Of a stretch of 59,549 bases of DNA, positions 33,856 to 42,347 are shown piece after piece. Each line of letters starts with the position of its first letter. Within the stretch, counting starts at the first letter, position 1. The DNA is from Merdiplasma sp905207905 (GTDB lineage Bacteria; Bacillota; Clostridia; Lachnospirales; Lachnospiraceae): the NCBI GenBank assembly GCA_902475025.1, contig CABRXX010000012.1:1-59549 (forward strand), in the 5' to 3' direction. Made by a program: the position numbers and the translations under genes. The notes below the pieces were generated by a model. The model searched no databases and had not been told where the DNA came from. It worked only from the letters and a program-made list of their open reading frames with translations.

Positions 33856-34341
33856 TTATGCCTGCTTCTCTGCGATCTGATTAAGAACACGAGCCAGGTT
33901 GGTGATGGGTGACTGGATGCTTCCAAGCAATTTGCCAAGCAATTCTTCTCTTGACGGAACGGTTGCCAGAGCATTTACGCCCTTTTCATCGTAATAATTG
34001 CCTTCTACGATACCAGCGATCATCTTCAGAGTAGGAGCAGTTTTTGCATACTTTGCAATGATTCTTGCAGGAGCTGTAGCGTCATCTTTGGAAATAGCGA
34101 TGGCGTTGGGGCCCTCCAGATGTTCACACAAGGGTTCACATTCGGTACCCTTGAATGCAAAGTTCATCATTGTGTTCTTGTATACCTTGTAAGTAATGCC
34201 AGCTTCTCTTAACTCTTTACGAAGAGCAGTGTCTGCCTCTACATTAATTCCGCAGTAAGTAACCAGAACCACTGACTGAGCATCTTTGATATTTGCAGAA
34301 ATCTCATCTACTACTGGTTTCTTCAGTTCAACTTTTGCCAT
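33856..34341 (-). CDS. rplJ: 50S ribosomal protein L10
   Basis: 161 residues: the 23S rRNA-binding N-domain (KPVVDEISANIKDAQSVVLV) and the C-terminal helix that carries L12 dimers (ITNLARVLNQIAEKQA). AAGGAGG precedes the ATG. In the usual order rplA lies directly upstream; here 13.2 kb separates them. L10 is expected to regulate itself through the leader at 34554-34662. Confidence 0.97.
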   Translation of the reverse strand: MAKVELKKPVVDEISANIKDAQSVVLVTYCGINVEADTALRKELREAGITYKVYKNTMMNFAFKGTECEPLCEHLEGPNAIAISKDDATAPARIIAKYAKTAPTLKMIAGIVEGNYYDEKGVNALATVPSREELLGKLLGSIQSPITNLARVLNQIAEKQA

Positions 34342-34409
34342 GAATGGTGCACCTCCTTATAGATTTTGTGTGCCGCCGTATGTTTCCGACTTTTATACCT
34401 TCAAAAGAT

Positions 34410-34468
34410 CCCAGCGGAATCTTCCAAAATAGAGAAGTCTTCTCGCAGACTTTTCCGTCTGCGCTGGG
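34410..34468 (-). other. branched RNA structure between L10 leader and rplJ
   Basis: CCCAGCG (34410-34416) pairs with CGCTGGG (34462-34468) and encloses a perfect hairpin CGCAGAC/GTCTGCG (34444-34450, 34457-34463) and a small GAGA/TCTC hairpin. It lies in a stretch of about 210 bases between the attenuator and the rplJ start, where many relatives have a shorter spacer. Function unknown. The outermost base pairs compete with the inner hairpin, so only one form can be complete. Confidence 0.4.
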
Positions 34469-34553
34469 CTGCCTCTGCCACATCCTTTCGATGCGCCGCA
34501 GAGCGATCCCTCAGAGCGTTTTTTATTTCACAGAAAAACGTTTTTCACAAAAT

Positions 34554-34662
34554 AAAAAACCTCTCTGGAAGACAGAGAGGTACATTTCTTTTATCAGAAA
34601 TCTTTACTCCTCGGCAGGCGTTTTCTCCTTATGCCTTTCGGCACCTGCTGTCTTCGGCAGTC
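34554..34662 (-). promoter_or_regulatory. L10 (rplJ) leader with attenuator
   Basis: On the minus strand CTGCCGAAGACAGCAGGTGC, a GCCGAAAGGC hairpin, and GCCTGCCGAGGAG are the conserved binding site of the L10-L12 complex. An ACCTCTCT/AGAGAGGT hairpin with T6 follows (34554-34582), the attenuator. Binding of excess L10 is known to favour termination. This places the rplJL promoter just beyond 34662, next to the glycan island. Confidence 0.85.
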
Positions 34663-34770
34663 ATCTTTCATAAATTACCACAGGAATACGATTTTGTCAA
34701 GAACTTTTTCCAGTTTCTCCGGCAGCTGTTTCTCCGGCGCCTTTTTCATCCCTCAGCAGCTTTTCCATCT

Positions 34771-36414
34771 TCAGCAGCTTTCCAGTTCCTTCAGCAGCCG
34801 TTCATATACTTCTTCCAGCTTTTGGGGATCCTGGCAGTAAGTATGATTGTTTACGAATACTTCTCCCAGAAGTCTATCGTGAAGGGCTTCCTCGTTTTCT
34901 CTTAGCAGCCCCCACAAAGCGGCGTCCTCCGCTCCCCTCCGCTGGGCCTCCAGGCGCATTCCAATTTCAGGCCCCCCAGGTCCCGGATACACCAGAAAAG
35001 AATCGCCGCAGGGAAAATTTGTTCCGATACCTGTATCATTGGGACAGCTGGTTCCCCGGAAAGGATCCATTCCCTCCGGAAACTGATTAAACCCCCAGTG
35101 AAGAAAGCCTTGAATCCTGTTTTTGGCACACCCCCAGAACAGAAGACGTCCACGGATAAGAGGGAAATCTAAAAAACGATTCAGCCACCATCCTTCCGGG
35201 CTGCAGCATACATACGTCCAAACCTGCTCGCCCAGCCGGATCAGACGGTCGAATTCTTCTTTTCTGGCTTCATACCCGGCTGTCCCCGGCACCCAGACAT
35301 CCACTCCTCCGTAAAAGCCTGCACTTTCCACCGCTTCAATCACAGAAACCCCCGGTAGATATTTGCGCAAAATGGAGGCCGCCAGATAATACTCGCGCCG
35401 CCTGGCTTCCAAATCTTCCGGCTTCTTGTAATGAATGTCAGGCTCATCATGGATATGAAAAAGCACTTGTTTCTCCCAACCATGGAATCTTAAATATTTT
35501 GCCAGGCTTTTTACCAGCTCTACGGTATGGGCATACCCTTCCAGGGTATCAAATTTCAGGCCTGTCTCTAAACTGCACACAAAGGAATCCGTATACATAT
35601 TCGGTTCTCCGTTCTCCAGAAATCCCCGGTGCAGCAGAGTTCCAAGCTCCATTCTTTTCATTCCTGCATCAAAAAAACACTGAATCATGGGGGTGAGATA
35701 TTCAAAGTCAAATTTCCAGGGAGATTTGGATACCACGCACCGGTCATCCAGTGTAATGAAAAAAATATTCTGGTGCATCCTGCGCATGGCCGCTCCATAT
35801 TTTCCAAGCATCTCCAGAAACCCTTGCGTCCCCTCCTCCACCTGATGAAAACGACAGATGGCCTCTCTGGAAAACCAGTTTGTTACCCAAAAGGCATCTT
35901 CCGGAATCCTTACCTTATATACCTGAATTTCAAGAATACAGGTACAGTTCCCCTCCCAAAATACACCCTGAAGTCTGAGCCTGTGACAGCCAGGCTCCAG
36001 CTGCGGCAGCCCTTTCAGGCACAGATACACTGCGCACCGTCCCTCCTTTACCGGGATCTTTCCGTCCTGCCTGCGGCAAAGACAATCATACACCCGAAAG
36101 GGCGCCTTCTTCGAGGCATACTCCGGTTTTTCAGCACCGGTTTCCAGCACCATCGCCCCTCCCTGGCTGATTCCATCCCCGGTATTATACTCCACCGGTA
36201 CCGGCTTCATCTCATACCACTCTGCCTCAAAACCATCTCCCTCCAGCGTCAGTTCCCCTTCTGTCCCCGCTGTCTGAAAAAGAAGCTGGATGCCAGGCAT
36301 GCCGTTCAAAGGCATGGCCAGCCTGATCTGTTCCGGCACTTCCCCCAGTTCACTATCCGGATAAAGAAATTCCTCCCTGGCTGTAATTACTCCTCTGATC
36401 TCTTTTCTCTCCAT
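34771..36414 (-). CDS. DUF4091/GH123-like glycoside hydrolase (beta-N-acetylgalactosaminidase candidate)
   Basis: 547 residues from ATG at 36414 (GGGAG upstream). The first 180 residues are a beta-sandwich; the rest is a TIM-barrel-like domain of the DUF4091 (GH123 catalytic) family. The Asp-Glu pair in HIHDEPD (D323-E324) matches the family's substrate-assisted catalytic pair. Other markers are WFSREAICRFHQVEEG and DVWVPGT. No signal peptide, so it acts in the cytoplasm on imported glycan. It is the last gene of the minus-strand island operon. Specificity for beta-GalNAc is inferred from GH123; it is distant enough that another hexosaminide is possible. Confidence 0.75.
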   Translation of the reverse strand: MERKEIRGVITAREEFLYPDSELGEVPEQIRLAMPLNGMPGIQLLFQTAGTEGELTLEGDGFEAEWYEMKPVPVEYNTGDGISQGGAMVLETGAEKPEYASKKAPFRVYDCLCRRQDGKIPVKEGRCAVYLCLKGLPQLEPGCHRLRLQGVFWEGNCTCILEIQVYKVRIPEDAFWVTNWFSREAICRFHQVEEGTQGFLEMLGKYGAAMRRMHQNIFFITLDDRCVVSKSPWKFDFEYLTPMIQCFFDAGMKRMELGTLLHRGFLENGEPNMYTDSFVCSLETGLKFDTLEGYAHTVELVKSLAKYLRFHGWEKQVLFHIHDEPDIHYKKPEDLEARRREYYLAASILRKYLPGVSVIEAVESAGFYGGVDVWVPGTAGYEARKEEFDRLIRLGEQVWTYVCCSPEGWWLNRFLDFPLIRGRLLFWGCAKNRIQGFLHWGFNQFPEGMDPFRGTSCPNDTGIGTNFPCGDSFLVYPGPGGPEIGMRLEAQRRGAEDAALWGLLRENEEALHDRLLGEVFVNNHTYCQDPQKLEEVYERLLKELESC

Positions 36415-36564
36415 AATTTTCTCCCTGTTCGCTGCTGCTTCTTCTGCCTTCACCGCTTCTCCCAGGATGCCTCCTCCATTCCGGTTTCACACCCTCCCAG
36501 GATACTGTCCGCCTTTCCGGTTTCACGCCCCAGCTCCACTCTCAGCTCTGCCTTTTCCGATTTT

Positions 36565-37836
36565 TTATCGTCTCAGACTGATCTGCTCCCCTCCGTTCTT
36601 TCGGGAGCGCTCTGCCGCCAGCGCCATCCGATGGCTCTCCAGAGAAGACTCCAAGTCCGTAATAGAAGGACTTTGTTTTCCCAGCATGACATAATCCGCA
36701 AACTGCTCCAACATTCTCAAATCACCCCCGCCATGTCCCCTGAAATCCCGGTTTTCTTTCTCCAGATCAATGATTCTGGTCTTTCCCCCAAATGGAGTAT
36801 AGCGCAGCTTCTTTTCTGACATATAGCCCTCCAGTTCCCCCAAAGTTCCCATAATCTTGATATAACGGTCGCAGCGGGCGCTGAATGCACACATAGAAAA
36901 CGTGACCGTGATCTCCCCCTCCATCTGGAGATTCACTACCTGGTGATCCACCACATCATTGTCACAGTGATACACGCATCTCCCGTAAGGCCCTTCCTGC
37001 AAAGCCTTTCTCACCCGCTCCTCCGTAGGATTCTGCACCACTGTATTCACCGGCCAGTCATCCGTATAACGAACCCCGGTCCTTTCATCTGTAATATAAA
37101 TTTTTTCTGCATCGTAAGGACACTGCTCCTTGGCTCTGCAGCCTTCCAGACACCGGAAAGCTGCCCCTTCCGGGGCATACTCCTCCTTAAAATGGGACAG
37201 CATTCCAAAGGAGGAAACGCTTTGGCAGCCTCCGCCGCACAGCCACACAAACAGATCCATATCATGGCAGCACTTTGCCAGAATCATGGGACTGGTCTCC
37301 TCTTCCCTGCGCCAGTTTCCCCGCACAAAGGAATGCGCCTGATGAAAATATCCCACATCCTCTCTGGCTTGGATGGTCAAAATCCGTCCCAGCCGCCCCT
37401 GCCCTATCAGTTCTTTGATCTTCCCATAAAAGGGAGTATACCGAAGCACATGGCAGACGCATACCTTCCGGCCATACCTGCTGGCAGCCTGAAGAAGCCG
37501 CCTGCATTCCTGTTCACTGGCAGACACCGGCTTTTCCAAAAGCAGATCGTATCCTTTTTCCAGCGCAGCCACCGCATGGTTTACATGGTCCTGATCCTGA
37601 CTGCAGATAAACAGAACGTCCGCCAGCTTCTCCTCTGCCAGCATCTGTTCCCCACTTGAAAAGCAAACCTCCTCCTTCAGTCCATACAGCCTTCTTGCCT
37701 CCGCCAGCCTCTCCGGTTTTAAATCTGCCGCTGCCACCAGCTCCATCTTCTCCGGAAATTCCTGGATGCCTTTGGCATACACATCCAATCCCCTGCTTCC
37801 AAGCCCCAAAATCGCAACCTTCATTTTTCTGTCCAT
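36565..37836 (-). CDS. Gfo/Idh/MocA family oxidoreductase
   Basis: 423 residues. N-terminal Rossmann fold with AILGLGSRGLD (8-18), then LFICSQDQDHVNHAVAALEK and LLLEKPVS (the EKP cofactor/substrate motif, about 97-104). The C-terminal domain has KCCHDMDLFVWL with the family HxxD. A cysteine-rich insert (CLEGCRAKEQCPYD, about 228-242) is common to a Clostridia subgroup. Members oxidise or epimerise sugars with NAD(P), and the GH109 branch hydrolyses alpha-GalNAc by an NAD-dependent mechanism; this one cannot be assigned. AAAGGAG precedes the start. Confidence 0.85.
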   Translation of the reverse strand: MDRKMKVAILGLGSRGLDVYAKGIQEFPEKMELVAAADLKPERLAEARRLYGLKEEVCFSSGEQMLAEEKLADVLFICSQDQDHVNHAVAALEKGYDLLLEKPVSASEQECRRLLQAASRYGRKVCVCHVLRYTPFYGKIKELIGQGRLGRILTIQAREDVGYFHQAHSFVRGNWRREEETSPMILAKCCHDMDLFVWLCGGGCQSVSSFGMLSHFKEEYAPEGAAFRCLEGCRAKEQCPYDAEKIYITDERTGVRYTDDWPVNTVVQNPTEERVRKALQEGPYGRCVYHCDNDVVDHQVVNLQMEGEITVTFSMCAFSARCDRYIKIMGTLGELEGYMSEKKLRYTPFGGKTRIIDLEKENRDFRGHGGGDLRMLEQFADYVMLGKQSPSITDLESSLESHRMALAAERSRKNGGEQISLRR

Positions 37837-37855
37837 GTCCCGATACTCCTTTTTC

Positions 37856-37919
37856 CTTATAGAGTTTTTTGCTTATAGAGGTTCGAGTGTCAAAATCCCT
37901 GGTCTGATCCTCTATAAGC
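37856..37919. repeat. triple CTTATAGAG element between two island genes
   Basis: CTTATAGAG occurs at 37856-37864 and 37872-37880 as direct repeats 16 bases apart, and inverted (CTCTATAAG) at 37910-37918. The 37871-37881 and 37909-37919 arms pair over 11 bases. No T-run follows, so it is more likely an operator or mRNA processing hairpin than a terminator. The right arm reaches to within a base of the beta-helix gene stop. Confidence 0.5.
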
Positions 37920-39760
37920 TACAATAAGGTAGAGAATACCACGTTTTCTTCCTCCACACAATCCACTGCTTTTTCAAACTGAATGATCCCATGGTACTTC
38001 TCACCGTAGATGGGCGCTTCCATGGTACTGGATCCATAGCAATTTTCCTCCAGGGGCAGCTGCCCGGCATTGATAATCACATTTCTTCTCACCACTACAT
38101 TTTTGCAGGAGGACAGAAACATGGCAAGCCTGGGACAGTCTATAAAAGAATTTTCTTCGATGAGAATATTTTCGAACACACTGGTTTCCGTGCGGCCGTC
38201 CGGCAGATACACCCCCATGTACAGTTCTGCCATCTGCCAGGCATTGAGATCGCAGTGGCGGATCACATTTTTTCTCAAGATCAAATTTTTTACCCCATGG
38301 CCCTCGCTCCATCTGGATTCGCAGCCCGTCTCGATCTGAATGGCAGCTCCCTGGATATTTTCAAACACATTGTGCTCCACCAGCCCGTTGGACCCCTGAA
38401 GAAGCACCCCTCTGGCTCTGTTATTGACAAAGCGGCAGTTCCTGATAATATAATTCTGAGTCTGGAAGCGTCTGTTCCAGAGGACCGTATCCAACGGAAG
38501 TTCCTCCGGCAGCTTATCCTTAAACGTCAGCACACAGCTTCTCTCCTCTGGCCGATATGTCACAGAAGTCACTTCCGAGCTGTATCCTAGGGCAGACAGG
38601 TCCGGATTGCGCAGCTCCACCGGATACCCCGGTTCAAAAAGCACCGCCTCTTTTGTCACACGAAGAGCCAGCAGTGTATGATCATCCAAGCGTTTGGCCC
38701 CCATGGAGGAATTGTCATGGATATTGATACAGTCATCCCCAGCAAAACCGAATTCACAGTCTTCGATAATAAAATTCCCCTGGGAATTACAAACATGAAG
38801 ACAGTCTGTGGCTGTGGAGATATTCCGCACGCTTCCGGGGCGCACCGTCACTCTGCAGCCTTTAAAATGCAGTCCGCTGATATCCCCATTGCCCACAAAA
38901 CCGCTGCCGGGAGCAGAGTAGATCGTCACTCCCTCCAGCGTTACATCCTTTGAATCTTCAATGGGCACCGTCAAAATATCATATTCGTAATGACGGAACC
39001 GGAAACAATCCCCTCTGTGAAAATGCTTTTTGGTAAATTCCGGATCAACGGTATAAAACCGGATCATTCGCTCTCCCGCCTGCTCCTGTCTGGGCAGAAA
39101 AATATTAGACAGCTCCCGCACCAGCTCCTGCATTTTTTCATCAGATCGTTCATCGCCGCTGGCCTTTACATGGTCATTACGGTAGGGACGAAATTCTATG
39201 CCTCCCCTGCATCCAGGCGTATACCTGGCAGGATCAAACGGTCCCACAATGGAAAATTTCATGTCAGCGGAAACCTTTTGGTATTCCGGAAAGGTACAGG
39301 TGAGAAAGCTGCCGTCCTCTGCCACCTGTGTGACCACTCCCACGCTTGCCAAAGGCGCCTTGTCCCAATTCCAGTCCAGCACCACATTTTTTACCAGGAT
39401 CTGTCTGCTTCGTTTAATAGAAAGATAGGAACGCACCGTTTCAAAAATAAACTCGCTCCCCTGACCATCAAAAACAAAGTCCTCCATATCATCCAGCGCC
39501 AAATGAGCTGGCCCAAAACAGCTTCTGAAATGATACACGCCTTTTGGAATCACCAGTTTCTGAATGTGATGCTCTCTGCAGTAATCCAGCGCCCGGCAAA
39601 AAGCCGGAGCCGCATCCCCTTCCTGAGAAATGCCAAATGTCTCTCCATTCACTGTTTTTACCAGATCTTCCTTATTTTCCCAGGCTCCACTTGGCAGCCG
39701 GATCTCCATCTGCCCCAGTTTTACCTCCAGTTCCTTCCACACCTGTTCTCTTTGTTTCAT
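37919..39760 (-). CDS. right-handed beta-helix glycosidase, GH110-like (alpha-1,3-galactosidase candidate)
   Basis: 613 residues, no signal peptide. From about residue 90 on there are many short strands of the parallel beta-helix type (FVFDGQGSEFIF, VTLEGVTIYSAPGSGFVGNG, FIIEDCEFGFAGDDCINIHD, NLILRKNVIRHC). Three aspartates D319 (TATDCLH), D342 and D343 (GDDCINIH) have the spacing recalled for the catalytic acids of GH110, which removes alpha-linked galactose by inversion. Size fits GH110 (about 600). It lies second in line after the permeases. Another polygalacturonase-like or epimerase role is possible. Confidence 0.6.
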   Translation of the reverse strand: MKQREQVWKELEVKLGQMEIRLPSGAWENKEDLVKTVNGETFGISQEGDAAPAFCRALDYCREHHIQKLVIPKGVYHFRSCFGPAHLALDDMEDFVFDGQGSEFIFETVRSYLSIKRSRQILVKNVVLDWNWDKAPLASVGVVTQVAEDGSFLTCTFPEYQKVSADMKFSIVGPFDPARYTPGCRGGIEFRPYRNDHVKASGDERSDEKMQELVRELSNIFLPRQEQAGERMIRFYTVDPEFTKKHFHRGDCFRFRHYEYDILTVPIEDSKDVTLEGVTIYSAPGSGFVGNGDISGLHFKGCRVTVRPGSVRNISTATDCLHVCNSQGNFIIEDCEFGFAGDDCINIHDNSSMGAKRLDDHTLLALRVTKEAVLFEPGYPVELRNPDLSALGYSSEVTSVTYRPEERSCVLTFKDKLPEELPLDTVLWNRRFQTQNYIIRNCRFVNNRARGVLLQGSNGLVEHNVFENIQGAAIQIETGCESRWSEGHGVKNLILRKNVIRHCDLNAWQMAELYMGVYLPDGRTETSVFENILIEENSFIDCPRLAMFLSSCKNVVVRRNVIINAGQLPLEENCYGSSTMEAPIYGEKYHGIIQFEKAVDCVEEENVVFSTLL

Positions 39761-39792
39761 ATAAATATCCGCCTTTCTTTTTTATCCTTCTC

Positions 39793-41148
39793 CTATCCCT
39801 TCACGCCAGAAGAGACAATGCTCTGTTTCAGCTGTTTGGAAAACAAAATGGACAGCAGGATCACAGGAGTGATGGTAACCACTGCCAGCCCCATAAGGGC
39901 ATTCTGCTTGGTTCCGGCATTGTTGGAGATATTGTACAGTGCCACATTTAATGTCCAGAGATTCTGATCCTCCGTAACCAGCCAGGCCCAGAAAAAATCA
40001 TTCCAGTTTCCGATGAAGGTCTGAAGGGCAATCAGAGAAATAATGGGCTTTGACAGGGGCATACAGATCTTTTTATACAAATACCAGCTGCCTGCTCCGT
40101 CCAGAGACGCGGCTTCAAAATAACTTCCCGGAATCTGATCAAAAAATCCCTTGTAAAGATACACATAAAATCCATAGGGATAAAGGAAGGGCAGCAGCAA
40201 AGCAGCATAATTATTGTAGGCCCCCATCTGCCGGTACATAATCAGCTGAGGCAGCATAATGCTGGCAAAGGGCACCATCATACCGCCAAGGAAAAAGATC
40301 AGCACGAACTTTCCCGCTTTGGGAGACAACTGTCTGCTAATAACAAAGGCGCAGACAGAGCAAAGAATCACCTGGGCAATCATGGCAAATCCGATCACAA
40401 TCACACTGTTGATCACAAAAGTCATAAACCCCCACTTGGCAATCCTTTCGCTGTTGGGATAAATGTACGCCGGCATTTGCAGGTAGTACTTAAAGCTCTC
40501 CAGATTCAGGGAGGCTTTCGCTTTATCCTTTGCAGCAGTCAGTTTTCCCACTGTCTCATATTTTTCCTTCAGCACGCTCTCTACCTGGTCATAAAACTGA
40601 TCTCCAAGCCCCTCTTCCAGGGAACGAGAAAGACCTGCCGGATCAAATTCATACCCAATAGAATCGCAGGCCCTCAGATAACGGTCTCCATGAAGCAGCA
40701 CTTCCTTTTTAATCGCTGTCATTTTATAAACTCCGTAATCCTGTTCCATCTGAAGTTTCATTTGGTGTGCTCTGGAGTAAAACACGGTCTTTCCATCCCT
40801 GGTTCCGTACACCTGTATCTCCATAATGGATTCCTTTGCCAGCTTAAAATTCACCCCGAACATGGCCAGCACATTATCCCGAAGCATAGCATCTTTCATC
40901 TGTTCCTGATTTTCAAATTCCATACCGGAGTAATCAAACACCAAAGACAGGCTGTTTGCTTTTCCCGGCAAAAGCTTCGGAGGAACCTCATAAATCTTTG
41001 CATTATCTTTCATAGAGCTGGACACTGCAAACAGCAGTGGATACAGCATCAGCGCAGCAAACAGAAGGGATACCACAACAGCCACGATACGCAGGCGCTG
41101 CTCTGATCCTCCATAGTGGATTTTCCCGCTGCTCTTTCCTTTTTTCAT
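39793..41148 (-). CDS. CUT1 carbohydrate ABC transporter permease (MalG-like) with large insertion
   Basis: 451 residues, against about 275-300 for most MalG-type permeases. ATG at 41148 follows GGGAGAGG. Membrane helix 1 (about 22-45) is followed by about 190 hydrophilic residues before the next helix, which must lie outside the membrane. The last 220 residues are a normal five-helix domain with the EAA loop YFEAASLDGAGSWYLYKKIC. It overlaps no gene but starts 17 bases after its partner. The ATPase is missing from the island and is probably a shared MsmX-type protein. Confidence 0.88.
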   Translation of the reverse strand: MKKGKSSGKIHYGGSEQRLRIVAVVVSLLFAALMLYPLLFAVSSSMKDNAKIYEVPPKLLPGKANSLSLVFDYSGMEFENQEQMKDAMLRDNVLAMFGVNFKLAKESIMEIQVYGTRDGKTVFYSRAHQMKLQMEQDYGVYKMTAIKKEVLLHGDRYLRACDSIGYEFDPAGLSRSLEEGLGDQFYDQVESVLKEKYETVGKLTAAKDKAKASLNLESFKYYLQMPAYIYPNSERIAKWGFMTFVINSVIVIGFAMIAQVILCSVCAFVISRQLSPKAGKFVLIFFLGGMMVPFASIMLPQLIMYRQMGAYNNYAALLLPFLYPYGFYVYLYKGFFDQIPGSYFEAASLDGAGSWYLYKKICMPLSKPIISLIALQTFIGNWNDFFWAWLVTEDQNLWTLNVALYNISNNAGTKQNALMGLAVVTITPVILLSILFSKQLKQSIVSSGVKG

Positions 41149-41164
41149 CGTTTTCCTCTCCCTT

Positions 41165-42076
41165 CTAATTCTTTTCTGCCTTCTCAAAATGCATCTGCAG
41201 CATCGTAAGCGCGGCAATCACCAGCAAAAGCACCACCGCAGCCGCAGAACCCCGTCCATAATTCAGATCGTCATTAAAAGCATTGTATATAAAAATGCCC
41301 TGGGTAGTAGAAGCTCCGCTGGGTCCTCCTGACGCATACATATAAGGGGCATCCAGCATCTGCATGGTGGTGATCACACTCATAATCAGCTGAATGAAGA
41401 TCATAAAGGAGATATTAGGAAGAATAATATGGAAAATCCTCTTAAATCCCGTACATCCGTCCAAAGACGCCGACTCCATAATCTCCGTAGAAACCCCCTG
41501 TATCGCTGACAGATATAGAAGCACTGTCAATCCGCCCCCCAGTACTCCAGGAAATACGATACAGAATTTCACCAGATTAGGATCGCTCAGCCAGGCCTGA
41601 GGCTGTCCTCCGAAGAATTTCACGATCTGATTGGCCACACCATAATCCGGGTGCCAGATCCATTTCCAGATAATCACATTCACCGAGGTAGGGATCAAAG
41701 CCGGCAGGATGTACAGGGTTGTCAGACATTTTTGCATCCGCTTCAGTTCATTTAAGAACAATGCCTGAATCAAAGGGATAAAAAAGCACATGCAAAGCTG
41801 AAGTCCCAGAAAAATAAAGGTGTTTTTCCAGGAATCCCAGTAAAACTGCATTTTAAACATGCTGATGTAATTGGCAAATCCCACAAAACGTCCCGGAGGA
41901 TTGATGGGATCATACTTGAAAAGTGAAATAAAAAAGGCACTGAAAATCGGGTAATATTTCAGCCATACCGTAAACACCATTGGCAGGAATAAAATACACC
42001 ATGGAGTTACCTTTTTCCGAAACCGATAGTTTCCCAGTCTGGGAAAGGTTTTTTTCTTGCTGTCTGCTGTCTGCAT
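41165..42076 (-). CDS. CUT1 carbohydrate ABC transporter permease (MalF/LplB-like)
   Basis: 303 residues, six membrane helices. ATG at 42076 is preferred because GGAGG lies 8 bases upstream; an in-frame GTG at 42085 is part of that site. The EAA loop is TEIMESASLDGCTGFKRIFH (about 205-225), which docks the ATPase. It is the first gene of the minus-strand island operon of permease, permease, GH110-like, oxidoreductase and GH123-like genes. Confidence 0.92.
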   Translation of the reverse strand: MQTADSKKKTFPRLGNYRFRKKVTPWCILFLPMVFTVWLKYYPIFSAFFISLFKYDPINPPGRFVGFANYISMFKMQFYWDSWKNTFIFLGLQLCMCFFIPLIQALFLNELKRMQKCLTTLYILPALIPTSVNVIIWKWIWHPDYGVANQIVKFFGGQPQAWLSDPNLVKFCIVFPGVLGGGLTVLLYLSAIQGVSTEIMESASLDGCTGFKRIFHIILPNISFMIFIQLIMSVITTMQMLDAPYMYASGGPSGASTTQGIFIYNAFNDDLNYGRGSAAAVVLLLVIAALTMLQMHFEKAEKN

Positions 42077-42347
42077 CCTTGACACCTCCGCACTTTTTAT
42101 CAGAATTCATTCTTTCGTATTTTTAGTATAAAAAGAATCCGTCCCTCTTAAAATGTGGGAAATACACTTCTTATTCACTTTTCTTAACCTTTTTTGTTCC
42201 ACGCTTTGGCACCTTAAAATAAGTGACCTTTTCAGCCTTAAATAGTTAATTTTCTTTCATTTTCATACGCCAAAACTTCTGTTATGATAGAACTATCAAA
42301 AAAATTCCGGCTGGAACGATGGAAGCCGGAAAAGAAGGAGGAAAACT
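42077..42347. promoter_or_regulatory. divergent control region of the glycan island
   Basis: This AT-rich gap separates the minus-strand permease operon from the plus-strand binding-protein gene and should hold both promoters. TATGAT at 42283-42288 is the best plus-strand -10; the -35 is weak, as expected of an activated promoter. It probably carries the binding sites of the AraC-type regulator encoded at 45831. Confidence 0.45.

Noticed and set aside
36565..37836. Calling the oxidoreductase a GH109 alpha-N-acetylgalactosaminidase
   Set aside because: It is attractive next to a GH123-like gene, but only general Gfo/Idh/MocA motifs are visible and GH109-specific residues could not be confirmed.
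37871..37919. Terminator between the GH110-like and oxidoreductase genes
   Set aside because: The 11-base stem is good, but neither strand has a T-run after it.
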